64,000 bases of DNA from Desulfosporosinus sp. FKB (GTDB taxonomy: Bacteria; Bacillota; Desulfitobacteriia; Desulfitobacteriales; Desulfitobacteriaceae), in assembly GCF_002196705.1 (NCBI RefSeq), contig NZ_NADJ01000031.1, positions 25,146 to 89,145 on the forward strand. The letters run 5' to 3'. The position numbers and the translations under genes were made by a program. Position 1 is the first letter of the stretch. Each line of letters opens with the position of its first letter. Below are positions 1 to 8,973 of this stretch, one piece after another. The notes beneath the pieces were generated by a model, which saw only the letters and a list, made by a program, of their open reading frames with translations, was not told the origin of the DNA and searched no databases.

Positions 1-836
1 CATAAATTATACATATCCTCTTTTTCGATTGCCTCTAATACTTCATAGCTCTCTTCAATCAGACAAGGTTTTAAGGTCTGATGGGTTTGTTCACGGTCCC
101 AGGCACAACCATCCGACGAACGCAGGATTTCCATGATTTGAAGTAATTTTGTCCAAGAAATGACCTCCGAACAAGGCGGCAAGACTACTGTGGTTAGGTG
201 ATCAAAGGAACCATGATCCATTTCGAAAAGAGGAAGCTTGTCCACCCGCTCATTGGAAGTGCCCAATCCCTGTACAATAAATACATTTGCCTCATCGGGA
301 TAGGAACTCATGAGATCGAGTTTTGCCTCAGAAGCGATGAGTTGATTATAAACCTGAGGAATTATGAGCCACTCCCTCCCTGTTAGTCCTGTATCTTTGA
401 GAGCATCATAATTTCGAATAAGCATCCCTTCAATGGGATCAAAATTCAGTACCCGGAAAATCTCATCAACAAAGCTCATCGCAGGATGAACAATTACTTC
501 ATACTCCGGTCTTAAATTTTTCCAGAGGAGCTGAATAGTTTTCTCAGCTACCATAGGATGACCCGGAACGGCATAAATCACTTCCGAGTCCTTTTCTAAC
601 TCTGTTCTTAATCGTTCCGTTATTTTTTGATACACCTCTTCAAAGGACTCCTCCGATTCATAAACTTCATCAAAGGATTCTAACTGAACACCTTCCGCCA
701 TTAATTCCTGAACACAGGGATGATGCAAAGTTCTTACAAAAACTTTCTTGGCATTACAGAGACGGCGATAGTTTCCTAACGTTAATTGTTCAAGCCCCGA
801 AGGACCAAGACCAATGACATGAAGACACGAGGACAT
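1..836 (-). CDS. mazG: Tetrapyrrole methylase-MazG fusion protein (YabN family), 3' end outside window
   Basis: Two-domain enzyme: an N-terminal SAM-dependent tetrapyrrole methylase-like domain (about residues 1-200, glycine motif GLGPSG at 9-14, GHP at 92-94) joined to a MazG nucleoside triphosphate pyrophosphohydrolase domain starting near residue 225 ([12 protein letters not shown] at 244-255, metal-binding EESYEV at 261-266). MazG domains hydrolyse NTPs to NMP and pyrophosphate; the role of the fused methylase is unclear. Only the first 278 codons are inside the window, and the reading frame is open to position 1. The ATG at 836 follows a strong ribosome site (GGAGGTGA at 848-841). It sits downstream of spoVT, as yabN nearly does in B. 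subtilis, but the yabM gene usually found between them is absent. Family assignment is confident; the symbol is by homology only. Confidence 0.9.
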   Translation of the reverse strand, partial: MSSCLHVIGLGPSGLEQLTLGNYRRLCNAKKVFVRTLHHPCVQELMAEGVQLESFDEVYESEESFEEVYQKITERLRTELEKDSEVIYAVPGHPMVAEKTIQLLWKNLRPEYEVIVHPAMSFVDEIFRVLNFDPIEGMLIRNYDALKDTGLTGREWLIIPQVYNQLIASEAKLDLMSSYPDEANVFIVQGLGTSNERVDKLPLFEMDHGSFDHLTTVVLPPCSEVISWTKLLQIMEILRSSDGCAWDREQTHQTLKPCLIEESYEVLEAIEKEDMYNL

Positions 837-865
837 TCTTTCACCTCCTAACGCTAGTGTAGCAT

Positions 866-897
866 AAAGTAAAATAAAGCGGGAGTACCGCTTTATT
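866..897 (-). terminator. Rho-independent terminator after spoVT
   Basis: Perfect 10-bp stem (873-882 with 888-897) with a 5-nt loop. On the minus strand it is followed by TTTACTTTAT. It lies between the spoVT stop and the mazG start, so it ends the spoVT transcript. Confidence 0.75.
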
Positions 898-970
898 CCT
901 ACGACCAGAAATTCAATTAATATATAATTACATTCCGGTAGTATAAGAGCAACTAAACCATTAGTAACGC

Positions 971-1537
971 CTATTGTTCCATTTGTTTGGCCAAAAATAC
1001 TGCTGCCGTCTCGACCAACTTAATTTCTAAATCTCCCATCTTGACATTTGCCTCTTTCGATATAATCATAACCGCCCCAATAGGGTCTCCTTGAGAAATT
1101 ATGGGAGCAATGACTTCACAGACTATATTTGATTTATCATCTTCCTCGTTGTCGCTTATTTTCGGTACATTGGTCTCACCGGAGTTCGTCAACCCGATTT
1201 GAATAGTTCTCCTTTCTTCCATGGCCTGTTCTACAGGGGGATCAATTGGTTTATTTAAATACTCTTTCTTCGAAGCGCCTGCTACTGCAATAATAGTATC
1301 TCTATCCGAAATACAAGTAATGTGTCCGGTTGCTTCAAACAGCGAATCGGCATACTCCTTGGCAAACTCCCCCAATTCCCTGATCGGAGAGTATTTTTTC
1401 AGGATAACTTCCCCTTCACGATCTACAAAAATCTCTAACGGATCTCCTTCCCGGATACGAAGAGTCCGACGAATTTCCTTTGGAATAACGACACGACCGA
1501 GGTCATCAATTCTTCTAACAATACCTGTTGCTTTCAT
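971..1537 (-). CDS. spoVT: Stage V sporulation protein T, AbrB-type transcriptional regulator
   Basis: DNA-binding regulator that, in B. subtilis, modulates sigma-G-dependent genes in the developing forespore. The 188-aa protein has the usual SpoVT layout: an N-terminal swapped-hairpin AbrB domain (about 1-50, [20 protein letters not shown]) and a C-terminal GAF-like domain (about 60-180). The start is set by AGGAGG a short distance upstream of the ATG. It lies downstream of mfd and the PrsA-like gene, as in other spore formers. It has its own terminator downstream and a 157-bp gap upstream, so it is probably transcribed alone, most likely by sigma-G, although I could not pick out a convincing sigma-G promoter. 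It is a paralogue of the AbrB-type gene at 29.2 kb. Confidence 0.95.
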   Translation of the reverse strand: MKATGIVRRIDDLGRVVIPKEIRRTLRIREGDPLEIFVDREGEVILKKYSPIRELGEFAKEYADSLFEATGHITCISDRDTIIAVAGASKKEYLNKPIDPPVEQAMEERRTIQIGLTNSGETNVPKISDNEEDDKSNIVCEVIAPIISQGDPIGAVMIISKEANVKMGDLEIKLVETAAVFLAKQMEQ

Positions 1538-1649
1538 AGGCGCACATTCCTCCTTTGTTCCCGAAGACTCATTTCGTCCTTCCTATTACTATTTCAGATC
1601 AATGATAGTATATATCTAGAGATTGCCAATTATTCATTATTTTCCAATG

Positions 1650-1684
1650 CACAGAAAAAGAAGGCAAAAATTTTGCCTTCTTTT
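1650..1684 (-). terminator. Rho-independent terminator after the PrsA-like gene
   Basis: Inverted repeat GAAGGCAAAA (1660-1669) with TTTTGCCTTC (1671-1680). On the minus strand it is followed by a run of five T (plus-strand A run at 1655-1659). It lies just after the foldase stop codon and ends the mfd-side transcript. Confidence 0.85.
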
Positions 1685-1694
1685 AGTTTCACCC

Positions 1695-2663
1695 TTAACT
1701 TGCCGGTTGATATCCTTGAGCATATTCAATCTTAGCTTTTTTACGCAGGTCATCAAAAAACGTCTGAAATTTGGTGTCCTTAGCCTCATTAAAAGCATCC
1801 TGGGTCACTTGAGCCTTTACTTTCGCAAAATCCGGAGTAGTAGCAGGCGTATGTGCTTGAACGTAAATAACATGATAACCAAACTGCGTTTTAACTGGAG
1901 TAGTGGAAAATGTCCCTACCTTCTGAGCAAAGGCCGCAGTTTCAAACTCGGGTACCATTTTTCCCTTCGTAAAGGTACCAAGATCTCCTCCCGACTGCTT
2001 GGCTCCCGGTTCAATAGATTTTTCTTTCGCTAATTGTTCGAACAGAGGAAGAATCTGCTTGTTACTTTTTTGAGCTTGTTCTAACTGAGCAATAATTGCT
2101 TTGGCCTCGTCTTCAGTCTTGAGCAAAATGTGATGAGCAGTAACACTCTCAGGCTGACCATAATTGGCTTTGTTTTTTTCAAAATATGCTTGAACTTCGC
2201 TGTCTGTCGGCTGCTTGACATCCGAGGTTATCTTGGTATAAACCGCTAAGAAGTTCTTTAATTCCGGTTCGCTCATTCCTTGTTGGTTTAGCATATCCTG
2301 AAATTTAGCATCCGTACCCATATTTTTCTTTATCGTGTCTTCTTGAGTCTTGATAGAAGAATCTTCTGTGTTCAGCTTTAGATTCTGGACTTCTTGGGTG
2401 AGAAGTTTACCTTCAATCATTCGCTCAAGAACTTGACTTTTGATTTGAGTTAAAGCTTGCTTCCCTTGGTCCGTGTCAAACTTCATACCCTGATTCTCGT
2501 AGGTTTTTTGAGCCTCTGCCACACGAGCATCATAGTCCTTAACTAAGATCGAGTCCCCATTAACTTTAGCCGCCCATTTGCCATCAACCAGCGAGGAACA
2601 ACCTACAGTTGTCAGCATCACCATAAGAATACCCACTAGTATCCCCAGCCGGGATTTTTTCAT
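1695..2663 (-). CDS. prsA: PrsA-like lipoprotein, SurA_N/parvulin peptidyl-prolyl isomerase
   Basis: Membrane-anchored extracytoplasmic foldase of 322 aa. The start is the ATG at 2663, with AAAGGGTG upstream; the longer reading from a TTG at 2681 would consume this ribosome site. A lipoprotein signal peptide ends in LTTVGC with the lipid-attachment Cys at residue 22. A SurA-like chaperone region follows (about 35-170), then a parvulin rotamase domain (about 175-275) with the family landmarks HHILLK, GGDLG and FGYHVIYV. Such proteins help exported proteins fold between membrane and wall. The gene lies 36 bp after mfd and may be co-transcribed with it, with a strong terminator downstream. Paralogues are common, so the symbol marks the family rather than strict orthology. 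Confidence 0.85.
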   Translation of the reverse strand: MKKSRLGILVGILMVMLTTVGCSSLVDGKWAAKVNGDSILVKDYDARVAEAQKTYENQGMKFDTDQGKQALTQIKSQVLERMIEGKLLTQEVQNLKLNTEDSSIKTQEDTIKKNMGTDAKFQDMLNQQGMSEPELKNFLAVYTKITSDVKQPTDSEVQAYFEKNKANYGQPESVTAHHILLKTEDEAKAIIAQLEQAQKSNKQILPLFEQLAKEKSIEPGAKQSGGDLGTFTKGKMVPEFETAAFAQKVGTFSTTPVKTQFGYHVIYVQAHTPATTPDFAKVKAQVTQDAFNEAKDTKFQTFFDDLRKKAKIEYAQGYQPAS

Positions 2664-2699
2664 TCCGACACACCCTTTCAATTCACTTAGTCCAGTATA

Positions 2700-5600
2700 T
2701 CAGGGAGTTCCCCGTGAAGCAATGTTCCCAAAAATTATAAGAACACGCCGTACCGCCCCAATTACTTCTTCTTGATCAAGCGTACGAATGCGAACCTTAC
2801 ATTCCAGATTTCCATTGGGCAAAGATTTAAATGACAGGGGCAAGGGAGATGCTGAAGCGATAGCCATTAACCGCTCCCCGGACATCCCCAGATCTGCTCC
2901 AAAGCGAAGGCTGATATTTTGTTTCGTCTGCTGAATTTGTTCTATGCGAATCGGACCGGCTAAAAGCTTGATACGGATAATTTCAATCAAATGTTCCACC
3001 TCACGAGGCGGCGTTCCAAAACGGTCGACTAACTCATCAACCATTTCCCCAAGTTCTGCCTCGTCGGCAACCTTGGCCAGTCGTTGATACAAGGAAGCCT
3101 TAGTTTGCTTATCAGCGACATAAGAATCCGGCAAATAGGCATCAATTTGCAGCTCAATGCTCGGTTCTGCAGCTTCTTCTACCGTTTCTCCCCGCAATTC
3201 CTGGACCGCTTCCTTGAGCATCTGACTGTAAAGTTCGAAGCCGACAGCTGCTAAATGTCCATGCTGTTGAGCTCCAATCAGGTTACCGGCACCACGAATT
3301 TCTAAATCCCGCATCGCAATCTTAAAGCCTGCTCCAAATTCGGTAAACTCACGAATGGCAGCCAGTCGTTTCTCAGCTATTTCCGTAAGAACCTTCTGAG
3401 GCTTATACAGAAGATAAGCATAGGCTTTGCGGTTTGACCTTCCTACCCGGCCGCGGAGCTGATATAACTGGGACAAACCCATGCGGTCAGCTTCATCAAT
3501 AATCAGTGTATTGACGTTGGGCATGTCAAGACCGGTTTCGATAATCGTAGTTGAAACTAAGACATCAGTCTGCTGTTCCAAAAAGTCCAGCATAACCCGT
3601 TCCAGCATGGATTCCCGCATCTGTCCATGAGCCACACCAAAACGGGCTTCCGGAACTAATTGACCTAAAAAGTTAGTAACTTTATCCATATCCTCAACTC
3701 GATTATGAACAAAAAATACCTGTCCTCCCCGTTGAAGTTCTCGTCTTATAGCATCCCGCACCACATCAGGCCGAAACTCTGTGACATAGGTTTGTACGGG
3801 ATATCTTCCTTCCGGCGGAGTCTCTATTACGCTCATATCCCTGACTCCGACCAGAGACATATGAAGAGTTCTGGGAATCGGTGTTGCCGACAAGGTAAGA
3901 ACATCAACATTACCCTTAATGGTTTTCAGTTTTTCTTTATGGGCAACTCCGAAACGTTGTTCCTCATCAATAATCAAGAGTCCCAAATCCTTAAATTTAA
4001 TGGCATCGGCCAAAATGCGATGGGTTCCTACGATAACATCAATCCGTCCTTCTTTTATGCCCTGGATGATTTCTTTCTGCTCCTTAGGCGAACGAAACCG
4101 ACTCAACATATCAATCGTTATAGGATAGCCTGTAAATCGTTCGCGCAGAGTGTTGAAATGTTGTTGTGCCAAGATGGTGGTTGGAACTAAGAAGGCAACC
4201 TGCTTGCTGTCCATAACCGCCTTGAATACTGCTCTGAGAGCAACTTCTGTTTTTCCATAGCCTACATCTCCGCAAAGGAGCCGGTCCATAGGACGAGGAA
4301 GCACCATATCCCGTTTAATATCGGCAATACACTGCAGCTGATCGTCTGTTTCTACGTAGGGAAATTTCTCTTCGAATTCTATCTGCCAAACGTTGTCCGG
4401 GGAAAAAGCATATCCTTGGGTAGCCTCCCGCTGCGCATAAAGTTTTAGCAAATCAAAAGCCATTTCTTTAACCGCCGAGCGGGTTTTGCTCTTTACTTTA
4501 TGCCACTCAGTTCCTCCGAGCTTGTAGAGCTTGGGCAAACTCTCCGCAGCACTTCCTAAATACTTTTGTAAAAGATGAAGTTGGTCCAAAGGAACGTAGA
4601 GACGATCCTCCCCGGCATAGCGAATCCCGAAGTAATCCTTTTCTATCCCTGCAACCTCTAAGCGTTCAATTCCGGTAAATTGCCCAATACCATGATGAAC
4701 ATGGACGACATAATCTCCCGGCTTAAGGTCCGAGACGTAAACATTCTTTGCTGAGGCGGGACTCGGTTTTTTCCCGACAACCTTACTCTCACGTTTATAA
4801 ATTTCAGCTTCCGTAAGCACCACGAGTTTTCCCAGGGGCAGTTCAAAGCCTTGATCCAAGGAATACGGGTAGACATATATATGCCCATCTTCGATTGTAT
4901 CTTCGAGCTCTCTGCGGCTGGCTGTGACTCCCCGGTCCTTCAGACCTTGGATCAAACGCTCAGTATGTTCCTCATCCCCCACAAAGAGAGCAACAATATT
5001 ACCTGCATCCTTAAAATGTTCAATTTCATCCACTAACTTGCTTGTTTTCCCCATAAAACCGGTTAAAGAACGAGCGTTGAGATTGAAAACCCGTCTGGGA
5101 GTCAGACCCGGCGTCTGCCTTATTAACGTAGAGAGGCCAATTAAGGGGTTTTTTTGACCATGCCTCAGCAAATCTTCATACCTGATAAACAGAGTCTCAG
5201 GGTGAACAAATCCTTCACCCTGTTCTAATTGCTGGGTAAATTCCATCAATCGTTCATTTGCCTGAAACTCCAACTGCTCTTTTAAACGCAGCGGTTCATC
5301 TAAGATGACATAGTGATTCTCTGCCAGATATGAGAAAAAGGGAACGAGAGGCGTATTAACCAAACTTAGGAATGGATAGACATTCTCATCAAGAATTCCT
5401 TGCTGCAAACGTTCTTCGAGGAAAACTACCCTGCTGCGCAAACGTTCTGCTGCCTCTGTTCTGCCTGCTCGCTGCAGACGACCTGTTGCTTTACGGGCTT
5501 CTGCCCGAATAGTAAAGCGCAGTTCTTCAAGTTCTTCCCTTGTTACCACATATTCCATTGCCGGGGAGATCAAAACCCTCTCTTGAGACGAAACCGACTT

Positions 5601-6275
5601 CTGAGTTTCAAGGTTAAAGGTTCGAATAGAATCTACTTCTTCATCGAAAAATTCTATACGCAGGGCTTCTCCATCAAGGGGGGCAATATCTAAAATCCCC
5701 CCTCTTAGGGCAAACTGCCCCTTTCCTTCAACCGTTTCGACACGTTCATATCCTCCGGAAATCAGGGTTGAAAGAATATCATTGAGCATATACCCTTTCC
5801 CCACTTCTAAGGTCAGGGAATAATCCTTCCAGCGCCGGAGAGGAAACACGCGCCGCTCTAATGCTAATACAGAGGCAACAACCGTGCAGTCTTGATCCAA
5901 TGACAGACGATTAAAAACGCGAATTCTCTCCGCCGTGGTTTCTTTGCTTTTTCCCAAAACTTCAAAGGGCAGCCACTCAGTAGCGGGAAAATGTAAGATC
6001 GTTTTTTGAGGGCACCATGTTTTTAAATCCGCAGTCCACTTTTGAGCCTGTTCTTCAGAATAGGTCAGCACTAATCCCGGGGTTGAATTCTGTAATAGTT
6101 GGGAGATCATAGCTGCCTTTTGACTGCCGCTTAAATCATAAATCATTTGAGGCCATTCTCCAGACCTAAGGGACCCCTCAATCTTGTCAATATCCAATCC
6201 CCGGCGGAGGTAATCACGGATTATTTTCAAAACACCCATCCTTTCGGGCGGCAAAAAAAGATGAACGTCCATCAT
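2700..6275 (-). CDS. mfd: Transcription-repair coupling factor
   Basis: ATP-dependent DNA translocase that displaces RNA polymerase stalled at lesions and recruits UvrA. At 1191 aa it has full family length. Regions in order: UvrB-like N-terminal part including a degenerate helicase fold (1-350), RNA polymerase-interacting domain (about 490-570, with the conserved GDYVVHVHHGIG), RecG-like helicase lobes (about 620-970: Walker A GDVGYGKTE near 668, DEEQ box near 770, SATPIPRTLHMSL) and the C-terminal TRCF domain. The ATG at 6275 is preceded by AGAGGAG and a second GGGGG. Position between fin and the PrsA-like gene matches the B. subtilis order pth-fin-mfd-spoVT, with the foldase inserted. No defect was seen. 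Confidence 0.98.
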   Translation of the reverse strand: MMDVHLFLPPERMGVLKIIRDYLRRGLDIDKIEGSLRSGEWPQMIYDLSGSQKAAMISQLLQNSTPGLVLTYSEEQAQKWTADLKTWCPQKTILHFPATEWLPFEVLGKSKETTAERIRVFNRLSLDQDCTVVASVLALERRVFPLRRWKDYSLTLEVGKGYMLNDILSTLISGGYERVETVEGKGQFALRGGILDIAPLDGEALRIEFFDEEVDSIRTFNLETQKSVSSQERVLISPAMEYVVTREELEELRFTIRAEARKATGRLQRAGRTEAAERLRSRVVFLEERLQQGILDENVYPFLSLVNTPLVPFFSYLAENHYVILDEPLRLKEQLEFQANERLMEFTQQLEQGEGFVHPETLFIRYEDLLRHGQKNPLIGLSTLIRQTPGLTPRRVFNLNARSLTGFMGKTSKLVDEIEHFKDAGNIVALFVGDEEHTERLIQGLKDRGVTASRRELEDTIEDGHIYVYPYSLDQGFELPLGKLVVLTEAEIYKRESKVVGKKPSPASAKNVYVSDLKPGDYVVHVHHGIGQFTGIERLEVAGIEKDYFGIRYAGEDRLYVPLDQLHLLQKYLGSAAESLPKLYKLGGTEWHKVKSKTRSAVKEMAFDLLKLYAQREATQGYAFSPDNVWQIEFEEKFPYVETDDQLQCIADIKRDMVLPRPMDRLLCGDVGYGKTEVALRAVFKAVMDSKQVAFLVPTTILAQQHFNTLRERFTGYPITIDMLSRFRSPKEQKEIIQGIKEGRIDVIVGTHRILADAIKFKDLGLLIIDEEQRFGVAHKEKLKTIKGNVDVLTLSATPIPRTLHMSLVGVRDMSVIETPPEGRYPVQTYVTEFRPDVVRDAIRRELQRGGQVFFVHNRVEDMDKVTNFLGQLVPEARFGVAHGQMRESMLERVMLDFLEQQTDVLVSTTIIETGLDMPNVNTLIIDEADRMGLSQLYQLRGRVGRSNRKAYAYLLYKPQKVLTEIAEKRLAAIREFTEFGAGFKIAMRDLEIRGAGNLIGAQQHGHLAAVGFELYSQMLKEAVQELRGETVEEAAEPSIELQIDAYLPDSYVADKQTKASLYQRLAKVADEAELGEMVDELVDRFGTPPREVEHLIEIIRIKLLAGPIRIEQIQQTKQNISLRFGADLGMSGERLMAIASASPLPLSFKSLPNGNLECKVRIRTLDQEEVIGAVRRVLIIFGNIASRGTP

Positions 6276-6312
6276 GGGACCCCCACTTGCCTACTCCTCT
6301 AAACTGATAATA

Positions 6313-6337
6313 AGGCATGGCGTCAAACGACATGCCT
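6313..6337 (-). terminator. Hairpin between fin and mfd, possible weak terminator
   Basis: Near-perfect inverted repeat (AGGCATG at 6313-6319 with CATGCCT at 6331-6337, extended by CG/CG inside) in the 123-bp fin-mfd gap. On the minus strand only TTATTAT follows, not a true U-tract. It could be an inefficient terminator or an RNA-processing site. Confidence 0.4.
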
Positions 6338-6398
6338 ACATTTTACAAATTATTGTCCGCCCTGAACTCTTAGTTCTGAAATCAGTTCTGAAACCTCT

Positions 6399-6575
6399 TT
6401 AATGGAAAACATTCCCGGACTCCGTTTTCATTTCATTCAGACAACTTGGACAAAGGGTATAAGAGACATTTCCAACGATATCCATTATAGAGTCCGAATC
6501 AGCGCTGGTCAAGTCATCAAGCTCTATCTCTCCCAGAATCCTGTCACAGGCATGACATACTTTCATGACCCTCAT
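6399..6575 (-). CDS. fin: Anti-sigma-F factor Fin homologue, small zinc-finger protein
   Basis: A 58-residue protein (MRVMKVCHACDRILGEI at its start) with two CxxC pairs, CHAC at 7-10 and CPSC at 42-45, spaced as in a zinc ribbon. In B. subtilis, Fin (YabK) is a sigma-F-dependent zinc protein that antagonises sigma-F and helps the switch to sigma-G in the forespore. Identification rests on the cysteine layout, small size and exact position between pth and mfd, the conserved place of yabK. The ATG at 6575 is preceded by GGAGGTGATT at optimal spacing; a second ATG lies three codons in. The open reading frame seen on the opposite strand here is its shadow. Sequence similarity to B. subtilis Fin is low by eye, so function is inferred. 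Confidence 0.82.
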   Translation of the reverse strand: MRVMKVCHACDRILGEIELDDLTSADSDSIMDIVGNVSYTLCPSCLNEMKTESGNVFH

Positions 6576-6631
6576 CCCGCAATCACCTCCCTAGCACTAG
6601 AATTACCCCTAGCGCGAAAGGTTATACCCGG

Positions 6632-7189
6632 TTAACGATGGTATAAATTCATAGCCCGGCTTGTATCTCCCTTAATCCAGAGACCTACTACTTTTTCTGC
6701 TCTTTCTAATAAGTCTTCGATAATTGGCAGCTCACTTTCCCCGAAGGTCGAAAGGACATAGCGTGCAGGATCCCACTCTTTTGGCGGCCGGCCTATACCT
6801 AATTTGATTCTCCAAAAAGATTCTGTACCTAACTCAGCCAATATTGATTTAATTCCGTTATGCCCCCCGGCACTCCCGTGATCACGCAAACGCAGTTTGC
6901 CCAAAGGCAAATCCATATCATCGTAGACAATCAGGACATCTTCTGCTGCGACTTTATAGAAATTAACAAGTTCTTTAACTGAACGTCCGCTTAAATTCAT
7001 AAAGGTTTGAGGCTTCAAGAACAACAAACGCTCCCCTTGTAGGAAACCTTCTGCCCACAATCCCTGAAATTTGGCTCGAAACTGAAGCCCTAAGACTTCG
7101 GCCAGACCGTCAACAAACAGAAAGCCAACATTATGACGTGTCTCTGCATATTGAGGTCCCGGATTGCCCAAGCCGACAATAACCTTCAT
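6632..7189 (-). CDS. pth: Peptidyl-tRNA hydrolase
   Basis: Releases peptides from peptidyl-tRNA that drops off ribosomes and recycles the tRNA; essential in most bacteria. The 185-aa protein is standard family length and shows [18 protein letters not shown] at 6-23, with the conserved Asn and catalytic His of the NPG..RHN signature. It also has the second signature [13 protein letters not shown] followed by [11 protein letters not shown]. It is known as spoVC in B. subtilis and sits next to fin and mfd in the same order here. It is divergent from the PRC-barrel gene, with a 92-bp gap holding both sets of signals. The usual upstream rplY/ctc gene is not present. Confidence 0.98.
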   Translation of the reverse strand: MKVIVGLGNPGPQYAETRHNVGFLFVDGLAEVLGLQFRAKFQGLWAEGFLQGERLLFLKPQTFMNLSGRSVKELVNFYKVAAEDVLIVYDDMDLPLGKLRLRDHGSAGGHNGIKSILAELGTESFWRIKLGIGRPPKEWDPARYVLSTFGESELPIIEDLLERAEKVVGLWIKGDTSRAMNLYHR

Positions 7190-7281
7190 TCAAATACCCT
7201 CCTAAGCATATTCATCTTCATCTCTGAATACATTCATTATGAATAAGCAACGAATAATCTTCACCATAAGGGGGTGAGCTT

Positions 7282-8010
7282 TTGAAGCCAAGTCGAAAAT
7301 TTTTATCCTTACCCATTATCTCCCTTCAAGAAGGACAGCAAATAGGATTTGTAAAAAGTCTGGTCCTCGATGCCGGAACAAAATCGCTTGCTGCAATTAT
7401 TGTGGACCCCAAAGGATTCTTTAAAGATCAACGCATTATTCCCTACGCCAAAGTCATCAGTGTCGGCGATGACGCAATCACCATCGATAAAGAAACTCAC
7501 GTGGAAAAAACCGCAAATCTTCCTGAACTGTTAGAATTAGTTAAAGAAAAGCTAGCAATTATTGGCACGAAAATAATCACAGAATCCGGAAAAACCCTCG
7601 GAACAGCTGATGAATTTTATATCGATCCGGATTCAGGGAAAATAACCCAAATTGAAATCTCATCCGGAAAACTCAATGGGTTCCTGAGCGGCAAGGCTTG
7701 GATGTCCGCAGAATATGTTACGACCCTGGGGCATGATGTTATAGTTACTCAGCGGGGAAGCGAAAATTATCTGTCCGTTGCCGACAAGGGACTTAGTGAA
7801 TCCTTTAAAAATCTTTTACATTCAACGTCCCATCGCGCCTCCGAAACCACCCATGCTTTTGGTAATTACTTCAAAAAGCAAAAAAATGACAACGATGATT
7901 TGGAAACTCAGGAAGAAAAACCGCCTGTAATTGTAACTGAACTGGACATAACACCGACAGAAGATCAAGATCCGCCGGAAAATCCTCAAACCAAAGAACC
8001 CCTGGGGTAA
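7282..8010 (+). CDS. PRC-barrel domain protein
   Basis: A 242-aa cytoplasmic protein on the strand opposite to its neighbours. Two consecutive PRC-barrel-like modules are visible: residues about 5-75 (with LEGQQIGFVKSLVLD-like beta strands and IVDPKGF) and about 90-165 (GKTLGTADEFYIDPDSGKITQIEIS). A low-complexity acidic tail rich in E, D, P and T follows (about 205-242). PRC barrels are small binding folds found in ribosome-maturation factor RimM and in photosynthetic reaction centre subunit H; their ligand here is unknown. The TTG start at 7282 is chosen because GGGGGTGAG lies 5-9 nt upstream. A strong terminator overlaps its 3' end. No specific function can be assigned. Confidence 0.75.
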   Translation: MKPSRKFLSLPIISLQEGQQIGFVKSLVLDAGTKSLAAIIVDPKGFFKDQRIIPYAKVISVGDDAITIDKETHVEKTANLPELLELVKEKLAIIGTKIITESGKTLGTADEFYIDPDSGKITQIEISSGKLNGFLSGKAWMSAEYVTTLGHDVIVTQRGSENYLSVADKGLSESFKNLLHSTSHRASETTHAFGNYFKKQKNDNDDLETQEEKPPVIVTELDITPTEDQDPPENPQTKEPLG

Positions 8011-8031
8011 TACCCCAGGGGCCTTCTTTTT
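7999..8031 (+). terminator. Rho-independent terminator of the PRC-barrel gene
   Basis: A 9-bp GC-rich stem, CCCCTGGGG at 7999-8007 with CCCCAGGGG at 8013-8021, 5-nt loop, then CCTTCTTTTT on the plus strand. The stem begins inside the last codons of the gene, and the T-tract touches the stop codon of the convergent prs gene. Confidence 0.9.
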
Positions 8032-8971
8032 AACTAAAAAGTTTACTCACTGAGAGATCTTCGTGAATACGAACGATTGCTTCTCCTAAAAGCGGAGCTA
8101 CTGAAAGAACTTTAATTCGAGGAATTGTTTTCTCTTGACCAAGAGGAATTGTATTCGTAACCACAACTTCCTGCAGCACTGAGTTCTCGAGACGTTCGAT
8201 AGCCGGCCCGGATAGGACAGCATGCGTACAGCAGGCGTATACTTCTTTAGCACCACGCTCAAGGAGCGCTTGAGCACCTTGGGTAATCGTTCCGGCAGTA
8301 TCAATGATATCATCAATCATGATTACCGTTTTCCCCTTTAATTCACCAATAACATTCATAATTTCTGAAACATTAGGTTCAGGCCGTCGTTTATCAATGA
8401 TAGCAAGGGAAGCTCCAATGCGTTCCGCAAGATTCCGGGCCCTGGTAACTCCTCCCAAATCCGGGGAAACAACACAGAGATTTCCCAAACCTTTTTCGCG
8501 GAAATACTCCGCAAGAATCGGAACACCGGGTAAGTGATCAAGAGGGATATCAAAGAAACCTTGGATTGCAGGGGCATGCAAATCCATGGTTACAACACGG
8601 TCAGCACCTGCGGTGGTTATTAAATTAGCCATAAGTTTGGCAGTAATCGGGTCTCTGGCCCTTGATTTACGTTCTTGGCGAGCATAGCCGTAATAAGGCA
8701 TTACAGCAGTAATTCGGCGTGCCGAAGCTCGGCGCATCGCATCAATCATAATAAGCAATTCCATAATGTTGTCATTGGTTGGAAAACAGGTCGGCTGAAC
8801 CACATAAATATCTGAGCCCCGGACACTTTCGTCAATGACAATAGAGATTTCTCCGTCTCGGAATCGTTTTATTTTGGCGTCCCCAAGAGGTACTCCCAGA
8901 TAATCCACAATTTCCTGTGCTAACGGCCGATTGGCATTTCCACAGAAAATCTTAAATTCTTTTGCTGCCAT
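8030..8971 (-). CDS. prs: Ribose-phosphate pyrophosphokinase
   Basis: Makes PRPP from ribose 5-phosphate and ATP for purine, pyrimidine, His, Trp and NAD synthesis. The 313-aa protein is usual for class I PRPP synthases. It shows the flexible-loop ATP-site segment [20 protein letters not shown], the pyrophosphate loop near [19 protein letters not shown] and the PRPP-binding loop [14 protein letters not shown]. The gene follows glmU after only 2 bp, the same pair and order as in B. subtilis, so the two are almost certainly co-transcribed. Proximity to purR, the repressor that responds to PRPP, is also conserved. No anomaly. Confidence 0.98.
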   Translation of the reverse strand: MAAKEFKIFCGNANRPLAQEIVDYLGVPLGDAKIKRFRDGEISIVIDESVRGSDIYVVQPTCFPTNDNIMELLIMIDAMRRASARRITAVMPYYGYARQERKSRARDPITAKLMANLITTAGADRVVTMDLHAPAIQGFFDIPLDHLPGVPILAEYFREKGLGNLCVVSPDLGGVTRARNLAERIGASLAIIDKRRPEPNVSEIMNVIGELKGKTVIMIDDIIDTAGTITQGAQALLERGAKEVYACCTHAVLSGPAIERLENSVLQEVVVTNTIPLGQEKTIPRIKVLSVAPLLGEAIVRIHEDLSVSKLFS

Positions 8972-8973
8972 GC

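Noticed and set aside
6402..6635. 77-codon plus-strand frame between mfd and pth
   Set aside because: It is the antisense shadow of fin and has no ribosome site; the minus-strand frame carries the two CxxC pairs and GGAGGTGATT.
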